Source: Fibrobacter succinogenes
Lineage (GTDB): Bacteria; Fibrobacterota; Fibrobacteria; Fibrobacterales; Fibrobacteraceae
Direction: 5' to 3'
Length of the DNA stretch: 64,000 bases
Assembly: GCA_902762305.1 (NCBI GenBank)
Contig: CACWNW010000014.1
Span: forward strand, 1 to 64,000
This document shows positions 14,495-23,552 of this stretch, one piece after another (positions within the stretch are counted from its first letter, which is position 1; each line of letters opens with the position of its first letter). Made by a program: the position numbers and the translations under genes. Under the pieces are notes generated by a model. That model saw only the letters and a program-made list of their open reading frames with translations, was not told the origin of the DNA and did no database searches.

Positions 14495-15587
14495 TTCTCC
14501 GTACATTTTTTCGTAATACTTCTCGTAGTCGCCGCTCGTGATGTTGTCGAGCCATTCCTGGTTGTCGAGGTACCAGCGCACCGTCTTCTCGATGCCTTCT
14601 TCGAACTGCAGGGACGGTTCCCAGCCGAGTTCCTTCTGGAGCTTGGTGGAATCAATCGCATAGCGGGCGTCGTGGCCCAGGCGGTCCGTCACGTAGGTGA
14701 TGAGGTTCATGTCTTCGCCTTCCGCACGGCCAAGCAGCCTGTCAACAGTTTTAATCACGACCTTGATGATATCGATATTCTTCCATTCGTTGAAGCCGCC
14801 GATATTGTACGTCTCGGCAATCTTCCCGTTATGGAAAATCACGTCGATGGCGCGGGCGTGGTCTTCCACGAAGAGCCAGTCGCGCACGTTCTCGCCCTTG
14901 CCGTAAACCGGCAGCGGCTTCTTGTGACGGATGTTGTTGATGAAGAGCGGAATCAGTTTTTCGGGGAACTGATACGGGCCGTAGTTGTTGGAGCAGTTCG
15001 TCACGATGGTCGGCATGCCGTAGGTATCGTGGAACGCACGCACAAAGTGGTCGGAGCCGGCCTTGGACGCGGAATACGGAGAATGCGGCGTGTACTTCGT
15101 CGTCTCGTAGAAGAAGTCGTCACCGTAAGCCAAGTGATGTTCGGAGCTCGAAGCAGTCGTCGTGAACGGAGGCGTGATTCCTTCCGGGTGGTTCATCTTC
15201 AAGGCACCGTAGACTTCATCGGTAGAGATGTGGTAGAAGCGCTTGCCTTCGTACTTTTCGGGGAGGCTTTCCCAGTAGAGCTTCGCGGCCTGCAACAGGC
15301 TCAAAGTGCCCATCACGTTCGTCTTCGCGAAGGTGAACGGGTCCTTGATGGAACGGTCCACGTGGCTTTCCGCCGCAAGGTGAATAATGCCGTCAACCTG
15401 TTCGTCCTGCATGAGTTTGTAGAACGCATCGAAGTCGCAAATGTCCATCTTCACGAACTTGTAGTTCGGTTTGCCTTCGATGTCCTTCAAGTTCGCGAGG
15501 TTGCCCGCATACGTAAGCTTGTCGAGGTTGATAATCTTGTATTCGGGATACTTGTTCACGAAAAGGCGACACAATAGAACGTTTCAT
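14477..15587 (-). pseudogene. rmlB: dTDP-glucose 4,6-dehydratase, frame broken near 15572
   Basis: From CRLFVNKYPEYKIINLDKLTYAGN onward the protein is a complete RmlB: DGIIHLAAESHVDRSI, STDEVYGAL, the catalytic YSASKAGSDHFV (Tyr-x3-Lys) and RDWLFVEDHARAI. The N-terminal Rossmann loop (normally TGGAGFIGS) is absent. In another frame just upstream, ATG AAA CGT TCT ATT GTG at 15587-15570 encodes MKRSIV, the expected first residues. About 10-13 codons plus a frame-shifting remainder are therefore missing at about 15572. Without the NAD-binding loop the enzyme would not work. It makes dTDP-4-keto-6-deoxyglucose for rhamnose and lies between rmlA and rmlC. Probably an assembly fault, though a true mutation is possible. 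Confidence 0.88.
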
Positions 15588-15590
15588 AGA

Positions 15591-16478
<888 letters not shown>

Positions 16479-16557
16479 AGTGTATCCTGTTCTTGGGGCC
16501 TTGGGTATAAAATGTAACAAATTCGGCACTTTCCGAAAAAAAACTATCTTTAGGCGC

Positions 16558-19158
16558 ATGAGTGAAAACGCCCGCAAACCGCTGAAAGAATTTATACCGC
16601 AAGCCCAGAACGGCGAAGTCGCATCCGAAGACTTGCTCGAAGCTTTCATGGAGTGGGCGGAATCACGTGGCACCACGCTCTACCCCGCACAGGAAGAAGC
16701 CATCCTCGAGCTCCTAGACGGCAAGAACGTCATATTGAATACCCCCACGGGTTCAGGCAAGTCGATGGTCGCCCTGGCGCTCCATTTCGAAAGCATCGCG
16801 CACGGCCGCAAGAGCGTGTACACCTGCCCCATCAAGGCGCTGGTGAACGAAAAGTGGATGGCGCTCTGCAAAGAATTCGGGGCCGAAAACGTAGGCCTTT
16901 CGACTGGCGATGCGACCGTGAACCACGACGCGCCCATCCTGTGCTGCACAGCAGAAATTCTTGCCAACATGGCACTCAACGAGGGCGAGAAACTCGACAT
17001 CATGGACGTGGTGATGGACGAGTTCCACTACTACTCCGACCGCGAACGCGGCGTCGCCTGGCAAGTGCCGCTCCTGACGCTCCCGCAATCAAGATTCCTG
17101 TTGATGAGCGCGACCGTCGGCGCGACAGAATTCTTTGAACGCGACCTCACGAAGCATACCGGGCGCGAGACCGTGACCGTACGCTCTACGCAGAGACCGG
17201 TACCGCTCGACTTCAGCTACAGCACCTCCGAGATTTCAACCGAAGTTCAGAAACTCGTGAACGAGGGAAAAGCGCCCGTGTACGTAGTGCACTTCACGCA
17301 AGCCGCGGCCGCAAGCAACGCGCAGAACTTCATGAGTCTCGACCTGTGCAGCAAGGACGAAAAACAGGCCATCAACGAGGCCATCAAGGAAGTGCGATTC
17401 TCCAGCCCTTACGGCCCCGATGTCAAGCGTTGGCTCAAGCAGGGAATCGGGCTGCACCATGCGGGACTTTTGCCCAAGTACCGCATCCTCTGTGAAAAAC
17501 TCGCGCAGAAAGGCTTGTTGAAAGTCATCTGCGGCACCGACACGCTCGGCGTGGGCGTGAACGTCCCTATCCGTACGGTGCTCTTCACGCAGCTCTGCAA
17601 GTACAGCGGCGACAAGACGGCAATTCTTACTGCACGCGACTTCCACCAGATTGCAGGACGCGCCGGCCGCAAGGGATTCGACGACGTGGGCTACGTGGTG
17701 GCGCAGGCTCCCGAGCATGTCATCGAGAACTTGAAACTCGAAGCCAAGAGCCGCCAGACCGGAAAGAAGTTCCAAAAGCGCAAGCCGCCCGAGCACGGTT
17801 ATGTTCCCTTCGACGAGAGCACGTACAAGCGCCTGATTGACGCCCAGCCCGAACCGCTCACTTCGAGTTTCCGCGTAGACCACGGGATGCTCCTGAATAT
17901 ATTGAGCCGCGAGACCGACGGCTGCCGCGCCATGCGCAACCTGTTGAAGGACTGCCACGAGAGCGCCGCCAGCAAGAAGCAATTGCAACACCGCGCCTTC
18001 ATGCTGTTCCGCAGCCTCGTGGAAAAGAAGATTATCGAATTCGTGAAGCCCGTCGCCCCCGGTTACAGCCACCTGCGCGTGAACATGGATTTGCAGGACG
18101 ACTTCGCGATGAACCAGCCGCTCTCGCTGTACCTGCTCGATACGCTCCCGAAACTCGACAAAGATTCACCGGAGTACGCACTCGACGTAATTACCCTATG
18201 CGAAAGTATCGTCGAGAACCCCGAAGCAATTCTGCGCATCCAGCAGAGCAAGGCCCGCGATGCGCGCCTGAACGAACTCAAGGCTCAGGGCATGGAATAC
18301 AACCAGCGCATGGAAGAACTCGAGAAAGTCGAGTACCCCAAACCGCTGCGCGATTTTATTTACGACACGTACAATGCCTTTGCCGAAGTCCACCCGTGGG
18401 TCGACGTGAACGTAGAACCCAAGAGCATTGTACGCGAAATGTTCGAAAACTTCAGCACCTTCAGTGGCTATGTGAAGCAGTACAACCTGCAGCGCATGGA
18501 AGCAATCCTGCTGCGCCACCTGAACTACGTCTATAAAGTTCTGAGCCAGACGGTGCCCGATGGCTACAAGAACGAAGAACTCCTCGAGATGCAGGACTAC
18601 CTGGGCGACATGATTCGTCGCGTCGACTCGAGCCTGTTGGAAGAATGGGAAAAGATGGCCCACCCCGAAGACTACCAGAAGCGTCTGGAGGCGGGTACCG
18701 CCGAAGACGAAGCGGAGAAGGCTTTCGGTGCCGACAAGGCCGCCGCCGACATTACTTACGACAAGAAGCGTTTCCTCGGCATGGTGCGCCAGCGCATTTT
18801 CCAGATTATGGGCAACCTCGCCAAGCAGGACTTCACCACAGTTCTCGACAGCCTCGCCGACGACCTCGACGAAGGGGAACTCCTTGCCGATGCAGAAGGC
18901 ACGCCATGGACCGAAAAGCGCCTGCTCGAAATCATGGCGAGCTACACCGCAGAGCACCACAAGTTCCGCATGGACGTGGAAGGACGCGCCCTCGCCCACA
19001 CCATCGTCACCTACGAAGGCGACACGATGCATGTACAGCAAATGCTCCAGGACGAAGAAGATTTCAACGACTGGAGCATCGATTTCGATATCAGCTTGAA
19101 CGATAGCCGCGAGGCGGGAATCCCGCTTCTAAAACTCGCGAAAATCGGCGAAGTTTAA
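16558..19158 (+). CDS. Ski2-like DEAD/DEAH RNA helicase with DUF3516
   Basis: 866 residues from the ATG at 16558. Helicase motifs in order: Q-type YPAQEEAI (about residue 42), Walker A TPTGSGKS (62-69), DEFH box MDEFHYY (154-157), SAT (184-186), then the second RecA domain with [25 protein letters not shown] and the arginine finger [10 protein letters not shown]. The DEFH box and the [15 protein letters not shown] style place it near Ski2/Mtr4/Dob10 helicases. The long helical C-terminus (from about residue 400) is the DUF3516 region of bacterial members. It probably unwinds structured RNA, but no bacterial function is firmly established to my knowledge. ACTATCTTTA lies 8 bp upstream with no ribosome site. 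Confidence 0.92.
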   Translation: MSENARKPLKEFIPQAQNGEVASEDLLEAFMEWAESRGTTLYPAQEEAILELLDGKNVILNTPTGSGKSMVALALHFESIAHGRKSVYTCPIKALVNEKWMALCKEFGAENVGLSTGDATVNHDAPILCCTAEILANMALNEGEKLDIMDVVMDEFHYYSDRERGVAWQVPLLTLPQSRFLLMSATVGATEFFERDLTKHTGRETVTVRSTQRPVPLDFSYSTSEISTEVQKLVNEGKAPVYVVHFTQAAAASNAQNFMSLDLCSKDEKQAINEAIKEVRFSSPYGPDVKRWLKQGIGLHHAGLLPKYRILCEKLAQKGLLKVICGTDTLGVGVNVPIRTVLFTQLCKYSGDKTAILTARDFHQIAGRAGRKGFDDVGYVVAQAPEHVIENLKLEAKSRQTGKKFQKRKPPEHGYVPFDESTYKRLIDAQPEPLTSSFRVDHGMLLNILSRETDGCRAMRNLLKDCHESAASKKQLQHRAFMLFRSLVEKKIIEFVKPVAPGYSHLRVNMDLQDDFAMNQPLSLYLLDTLPKLDKDSPEYALDVITLCESIVENPEAILRIQQSKARDARLNELKAQGMEYNQRMEELEKVEYPKPLRDFIYDTYNAFAEVHPWVDVNVEPKSIVREMFENFSTFSGYVKQYNLQRMEAILLRHLNYVYKVLSQTVPDGYKNEELLEMQDYLGDMIRRVDSSLLEEWEKMAHPEDYQKRLEAGTAEDEAEKAFGADKAAADITYDKKRFLGMVRQRIFQIMGNLAKQDFTTVLDSLADDLDEGELLADAEGTPWTEKRLLEIMASYTAEHHKFRMDVEGRALAHTIVTYEGDTMHVQQMLQDEEDFNDWSIDFDISLNDSREAGIPLLKLAKIGEV

Positions 19159-19212
19159 TGCTAGCAATTCGCGGACATTAAACTGTCGGCTTTAAATTTC
19201 GGGTATTAAACC

Positions 19213-19242
19213 GCGCTGTTTATTGTTTGTATTAAACAGCGC
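19213..19242. repeat. inverted repeat at the end of the permease gene
   Basis: A perfect 10-bp inverted repeat GCGCTGTTTA/TAAACAGCGC with a 10-nt loop. One arm contains the permease stop codon. GTTTAAT recurs twice more just beyond. It may stop transcription or protect the transcript end, but it lacks a T tract. Confidence 0.55.
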
Positions 19243-20731
19243 CGCCAAACTCGAAGCCGGCTTCTTCAACAGCCTTTTTCAAGGCCGCTTCGTCCACATC
19301 GTCTTCGTCGTGCCACTTGACGAACAGTTCCTTGCGGCTCACGTCGGCTTCGGCGAACAGGACATCGTCCAAGCCGCGCACCGCCTTCTCGACGCATGCC
19401 TTGCAATGGCTGCAGCTCATGCCGTTCACGCGATACGTCCGCACCACCGGTTCGTCATGATCGCAGTGACCATCGTGATGGTCATGGTCATGATGTTCGT
19501 GGCAATGGCATTCACCCTCTTCATGTTCGTGATGGTGTTCGCCGCAACCGCAGCTTTCATCTCCACAGCCGCAGTGGCCGCCGCAGCCCTTGTGCGCAAA
19601 CTTCGCATAGATCATGAAGAATGCGAGCAACGCGGAACACACGTAGTCAAACACACCGAGAGCGCCATGACCATGACATTCAGCAGAACCGTGCGGCAAC
19701 ATCGCCGAAAGGAACGTATCCATGAAGAACGTATCGACAATCAGGCCGAAACCGATTGCGCCCACCGCAATGGATGCGAGGTAGGCAACAAGCGTACGCT
19801 TGCCGAAAGCCTTCCCCACCACAAGCATGCTCGCGATGCTCGTCGCAGGCCCGGCCATCAAAAGCACCAGAGCCGCACCGGGAGTAATTCCTTTAGCCAC
19901 AAGAGCGAGTGCCAGCGGGATGGAGCCAGTCGCGCAGGTGTACATCGGCATCGCCAGCACGAGAACAGCCAGCATGCAGAGCAGCGGGTAATCGCGCAGC
20001 GTGAGGAACAGTTCATTCGGGACAAATGCCGAAATCAAGGCGCCCAGCACAAGGCCGATGCAGAGCCACTTGCTCACATCGCCCACCATGTTCACAAGCC
20101 CGTAGCGGAACGTTTCTACCACCTTCTGCCAAAAACTCATCGAGTGAACATCGCGCGACTCGCAACCACAGCCATGTTCACCGCAACCGCAATGTTCATG
20201 ATGGTCGTGGTCCTCTTCTTCACAATGCCCGCAACCACAATGATGGTCGGTATCGCAGTCGTCAAAGTCGACGGTTTCATTTTGCACATGGACATTTTCA
20301 GATTCACCGCGCGTAGCGATGTTCGTAAACACACCACCAAAGAGTGCTGTCACGAAAGCCGCAATCGGGCGCAGTATCGCGAAAGGCAGGCCGAGCAGCG
20401 AGTACGTCGCCAGAATGGAATCCACGCCCGTCGCCGGAGTCGAGATGAGGAAGCTTACGCTTGCCCCCTTGCTCGCGCCTTCCTTGCGGAGAGCAATCGA
20501 CGTGGGAATCACGCCGCAGCTGCAAATCGGGAGCGGGACACCGAAAAGCGCTGCCCACAACACGGACATGAAATTGGATTTCGAAATCTTCGGGACGTAC
20601 AGGTGGTTCGGCACCCACACATGCAAGATTCCTGCAAGCAAGAAACCGAGCAGCAGGAACGGCGCCATCTCGGAAAACAGCGTGATGAATTCGTGTACGA
20701 ATTCTCCAAAAACATTTGCAAACGATTCCAT
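19232..20731 (-). CDS. SO_0444-type heavy-metal efflux permease with HMA domain
   Basis: 499 residues. The N-terminal permease half has FLLLGFLLAGILHVWVPN and the signature PLPICSCGVIPTSIALRKEG followed by STPATGVDSI, repeated in the second half as PMYTCATGSIPLALALVAKG and GPATS. A His/Cys-rich cytoplasmic loop (HHCGCGHCEEEDHDHHEHCG) separates them. A second metal-rich stretch precedes a C-terminal heavy-metal-associated domain with the metal site GMSCSHCKACVEKA. It likely exports Zn or Cu across the inner membrane. It is co-transcribed 2 bp behind an SmtB-type repressor with a zinc-type site, so Zn (or Cd/Co) is the best guess. Confidence 0.9.
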   Translation of the reverse strand: MESFANVFGEFVHEFITLFSEMAPFLLLGFLLAGILHVWVPNHLYVPKISKSNFMSVLWAALFGVPLPICSCGVIPTSIALRKEGASKGASVSFLISTPATGVDSILATYSLLGLPFAILRPIAAFVTALFGGVFTNIATRGESENVHVQNETVDFDDCDTDHHCGCGHCEEEDHDHHEHCGCGEHGCGCESRDVHSMSFWQKVVETFRYGLVNMVGDVSKWLCIGLVLGALISAFVPNELFLTLRDYPLLCMLAVLVLAMPMYTCATGSIPLALALVAKGITPGAALVLLMAGPATSIASMLVVGKAFGKRTLVAYLASIAVGAIGFGLIVDTFFMDTFLSAMLPHGSAECHGHGALGVFDYVCSALLAFFMIYAKFAHKGCGGHCGCGDESCGCGEHHHEHEEGECHCHEHHDHDHHDGHCDHDEPVVRTYRVNGMSCSHCKACVEKAVRGLDDVLFAEADVSRKELFVKWHDEDDVDEAALKKAVEEAGFEFGGAV

Positions 20732-20733
20732 AT

Positions 20734-21039
20734 TTACTTCCCCTTCTTCTTGTGGAGAATGTGGGTCAAGCCCGTGTTGAAAATTTCACCGATGTGTTCA
20801 TCGTCGAGGGCGTAGAACATCTTGCGGCCCTCGCGGCGCGGCTTCACGAGGTTCGCCGTACGCAGGATTCTCAGCTGGTGGCTCACTACGGACTGTTCGA
20901 GCCCGAGCATGTCGGCAATATCGTTCACCGAAACGTCGTGCTCCATCAGGAGCTGGATAATGCGGATTCGCGTCGTATCGCCGAAGATGCGGAAGAATTC
21001 CGAAAGCTCGAACAGGGTATCCAGATTCACGTTCTGCAT
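20734..21039 (-). CDS. ArsR/SmtB-family metal-sensing repressor
   Basis: 101 residues, a typical winged-helix ArsR/SmtB protein. The recognition helix-turn-helix is VNDIADMLGLEQSVVSHQLRIL and the wing is VKPRREGRKMFYAL. The C-terminal helix carries D-x-H-x10-H-x2-H (from DEHIGEIF to LTHILH), the alpha-5 zinc site of SmtB/CzrA regulators. Metal binding should release it from DNA and allow expression of the efflux permease 2 bp downstream. A matching palindromic operator lies 49 bp upstream. It has a ribosome site CGAGG. Confidence 0.93.
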   Translation of the reverse strand: MQNVNLDTLFELSEFFRIFGDTTRIRIIQLLMEHDVSVNDIADMLGLEQSVVSHQLRILRTANLVKPRREGRKMFYALDDEHIGEIFNTGLTHILHKKKGK

Positions 21040-21087
21040 GGGCTTACCTCGCCGTTTTAGTTATTTCGAATTTTTCGCCGTTTTGAT

Positions 21088-21107
21088 ATATGAACACATA
21101 TTCATAT
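21088..21107. promoter_or_regulatory. operator of the metal-sensing repressor
   Basis: ATATGAA-CACAT-ATTCATAT, an imperfect palindrome of the ATATGAA-type half sites bound by SmtB/CzrA-family repressors. It sits 49 bp upstream of the repressor gene. A further TTCATATTT half site follows at about 21109-21117. Confidence 0.7.
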
Positions 21108-21183
21108 TTTCATATTTAGATAAAAACAAGCGGTTCGTCAAGAGATGGAGCGAAAAAAATCCATTTTTTCTACATTTTATTGC

Positions 21184-21900
21184 ATGACAGGCGATATTTC
21201 CAACTCGAAAATCACTCCGGACGCCCTCAAAGGCCGTTTCGCGGCAGTCCTCCCCGCCGGTGGACTCGGCAAGCGCATGGGCGGCAACATACCCAAGCAG
21301 CTCATGCTCCTGGGCGGCAAGCCCGTGTACCGCTACTGTCTGGAGACCTTCCTCAAGATGGACGAAATCGCCGAAGTCGTGATGGCCGTCCCCGCCGACT
21401 GGAAGGATCATTTCGAAAAGGATTTCTCCCACCCCAAGCTGAAAATCGTCGTAGGCGGTGCCGAACGCTGGCAGTCCGTCGAAAATGGCGTCAACGCACT
21501 CACGAGCGGCGCCGAATACGCGCTGGTCCATGACGTGGCCCGCCCCTTCATCAGCGAAGAGATTGTCCGCAACGTTTGCGAAACGCTTATAACCAAAGGC
21601 AGCTGCCTCGTGGCGAAACCCGCAGTGGACACCATCAAGATCGCAAAAGACGGCAAGGTCGAAAACACCATCGACAGGAACACCGTGTGGCTCGCGCAGA
21701 CACCGCAGGCAGCCTCCGTCGCGCTCTTGAAAAAACTATACGCCCGCATCGCCGCCGAGCCATTGAACTTCACGCCCACCGACGAAGCGAGCATCCTCGA
21801 ACACTTCGGCGAAAACGTCTACATCGTGAAGGGCAATGCCGCGAACGACAAACTCACCACACCCGAAGACTTCGAAATTTTCGCTAAGCGCACACACTAA
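21184..21900 (+). CDS. ispD: 2-C-methyl-D-erythritol 4-phosphate cytidylyltransferase
   Basis: 238 residues. The N-terminal nucleotide-binding motif is AVLPAGGLGKRMGGNIPKQ. Later IspD signatures are VHDVARPFIS, the pattern KPAVDTIK, and LAQTPQAAS. It couples CTP to methylerythritol phosphate in non-mevalonate isoprenoid synthesis. The ATG at 21184 is preferred over the frame start at 21145, because TTTTTTCTACATTTT, a promoter-like string, lies directly before it. The usual partner ispF is not adjacent. A strong terminator follows. Confidence 0.95.
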   Translation: MTGDISNSKITPDALKGRFAAVLPAGGLGKRMGGNIPKQLMLLGGKPVYRYCLETFLKMDEIAEVVMAVPADWKDHFEKDFSHPKLKIVVGGAERWQSVENGVNALTSGAEYALVHDVARPFISEEIVRNVCETLITKGSCLVAKPAVDTIKIAKDGKVENTIDRNTVWLAQTPQAASVALLKKLYARIAAEPLNFTPTDEASILEHFGENVYIVKGNAANDKLTTPEDFEIFAKRTH

Positions 21901-21929
21901 CCGAGCACTCAGCACAAAAATTAAATGTC

Positions 21930-21961
21930 CACCGCACTTGCGCCTGTGCGGTGATTTTTTA
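21930..21961 (+). terminator. terminator of ispD
   Basis: Perfect 8-bp stem CACCGCAC/GTGCGGTG, 8-nt loop, then ATTTTTT, 30 bp after the ispD stop. Confidence 0.9.
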
Positions 21962-21984
21962 TATATTGTTATTGCATTACATCA

Positions 21985-22240
21985 ATCCTGCTGACAGAGT
22001 ATTCGATGGACGCCTCTGGCGTCTGTGTCTGCGTCTCGGTCATGTTTTTAAGCAAGCTTAAAACCGCGACTCTCGACTTGACACGATCCGGGCAGGAAGT
22101 TTAACTATCTGCTTGACGCCGTTCTCCCTCCGCGTGGTGCGACTAGCCCGCGGCTCGAGGACAGGAACCCTGTGGGGAGTCCGGCCCCATGGCGAGCAAC
22201 GTAGAGTTCCACCCGCTATAACGCGAGTGCATTTTCAACA
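21985..22240 (+). ncRNA. structured RNA candidate (possibly 6S-like)
   Basis: About 260 GC-rich bases with no open frame lie between the ispD terminator and the next gene, in contrast to the usual AT-rich gaps. Hairpins visible on the plus strand: GACGCC-TCT-GGCGTC (about 22009-22023), TTTTAAGC-AA-GCTTAAAA (about 22055-22073), CCGCG/CGCGG (about 22133-22156), ACAGG-AA-CCTGT-like (about 22162-22174) and GGGG-N7-CCCC. A chain of stems of this length fits a stable RNA such as 6S RNA or a long leader of the nuclease gene. I could not match it to a family from memory. Strand is assumed from the flanking genes. Confidence 0.35.
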
Positions 22241-22318
22241 AAAAAAAGCACTTTAACCGCCGTGTGTTTTCGCGTGCCCTCAACGTACCGGAAGCATCAG
22301 CACGGCAAAGGAATACCT

Positions 22319-23386
22319 ATGGAACAGGAAGACTTTGTTCCCGACTACGCACAGATTTCCCGTGATATCTGGATCCAGCAGACCTACGAAGAAATCAAGA
22401 AGCGCACCTACCTCGACCCTCTCTACGACGCCGCATTCAAGGTGTTCCTGAGCGACGAACAGGCGCTCATCAGCTTCTTGAACGGCGTGTTCAAACTCGA
22501 AGGCGACAACCGCATCACCGCAGTCACCATCAAGAATACGGAGGTGAATATCCTTTTCCCGCAAGTCAAGACGTTCAGGCTCGACATTCGCGCAACAACT
22601 TCGACCGGCTTTTGCATCAACGTCGAGATGCAAAAGGCAAAACACAGCCGTTTCATCGAACGCATCCTTTTGCAACACAGCGCGTTCATGCTCCAAAGCA
22701 AGCACGAATGGGACCAAGAATTCTTCAAGGAACCCGCGAGGGAACTCACCGACGAAGAGCGCACTCAGCGCTACGACCTTCGTTACGAATTTCCGCCCAC
22801 CTTCGCCATCTGGATTTGCGATTTCCACTTGGAAAAACAGTCCGGATACCGCGGCACCTGGGCAATCCGCAACGAGCAGGGCTTGACGCTTTCTGAAAAG
22901 GTTAAGTATATTTTGTATGACCTGACGCAGTTCAGCAAGAAGCGCGAAGAAATCAAGACCACTGAGGACCGCTGGCTCTACCTGCTCAAAAACGCAGGTT
23001 CGTCCAACGACCTCCCTGATTTTGACGACAGTGTTATCGCGAAAGCAATCAAACGCCTTCTCGTAGGAACCGCATCGGAAAAGCTCTTGAAGGAACAGGC
23101 AAAGAACATGGTGATGACCGAAGAAGAACTGGACTATCTGGCCTCGCTGAAGGTCCGCGCCCGTGCAGAGGGCAAAGCCGAAGGCTTGGCGGAAGGCAAA
23201 GCTGAAGGTTTTGCCGAAGGTCGCACCGAAGGTCGAGCCGAAGGCATCACTGAAGGAGCCAACAGCAAGGCCCGCGAAACAGCCGCAAAGATGCTGGCCA
23301 AGGGAAAGCCCATTGACGAAATCGCTGAGTTCACCGGCCTTGCGGAATCTGAAATTCTCGCGATTAAAGCCAGACTCGCTCAGTAA
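22319..23386 (+). CDS. Rpn-family recombination-promoting nuclease/PD-(D/E)XK transposase-like protein
   Basis: 355 residues from the ATG at 22319, behind AAAGGA. The nuclease core has the usual layout: DPLYDAAFKVFLSDEQALISFLNGVF, then FRLDIRATTSTGFCINVEMQKA. There the D of the RLDI strand and the E-x-Q of INVEMQ are the metal-binding catalytic residues, followed by the HSRFIERILLQHSAFM segment. Residues about 280-315 are a run of AEGKAEG-type repeats encoded by 12-bp DNA repeats, ending in a short helical domain (AAKMLAKGKPIDEIAEFTGL). Members promote RecA-independent recombination or act in phage defence. It is flanked by an RNA candidate and a terminator. It may be mobile, but no terminal repeats were seen. 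Confidence 0.88.
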   Translation: MEQEDFVPDYAQISRDIWIQQTYEEIKKRTYLDPLYDAAFKVFLSDEQALISFLNGVFKLEGDNRITAVTIKNTEVNILFPQVKTFRLDIRATTSTGFCINVEMQKAKHSRFIERILLQHSAFMLQSKHEWDQEFFKEPARELTDEERTQRYDLRYEFPPTFAIWICDFHLEKQSGYRGTWAIRNEQGLTLSEKVKYILYDLTQFSKKREEIKTTEDRWLYLLKNAGSSNDLPDFDDSVIAKAIKRLLVGTASEKLLKEQAKNMVMTEEELDYLASLKVRARAEGKAEGLAEGKAEGFAEGRTEGRAEGITEGANSKARETAAKMLAKGKPIDEIAEFTGLAESEILAIKARLAQ

Positions 23387-23410
23387 TTCCACAACATCAA
23401 TAAATTTCAA

Positions 23411-23445
23411 GGCGGTTCGTTCATTGCGAGCGACCGCTTTTTTTT
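23411..23445 (+). terminator. terminator of the Rpn-family gene
   Basis: Stem GCGGT/ACCGC with inner pairs, followed by eight T residues. Just beyond lies a further hairpin CCTCGC-CGAA-GCGAGG at 23456-23471. Confidence 0.75.
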
Positions 23446-23495
23446 GCATAAGAAACCTCGCCGAAGCGAGGCTCAAGATTTTGGGCTTGCGAAGA

Positions 23496-23522
23496 AAAGG
23501 AAAGGCTCCCGAAGGAGCCTTT
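23496..23522 (-). terminator. terminator of the minor-pilin operon
   Basis: On the minus strand a 9-bp stem AAAGGCTCC/GGAGCCTTT closes a TTCG loop and is followed by CCTTTTCTTC, about 30 bp past the stop of the giant pilin-like gene. Confidence 0.75.
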
Positions 23523-23552
23523 GTTCGCAAACAACATATACAAAATTTCTTT

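Noticed and set aside
22160-22215. RNase P or SRP RNA at the GC-rich gap
   Set aside because: The GAGGAAAGTCC core of RNase P and the GGAA-type tetraloop arm of SRP RNA are not present; only a generic structured RNA can be claimed.
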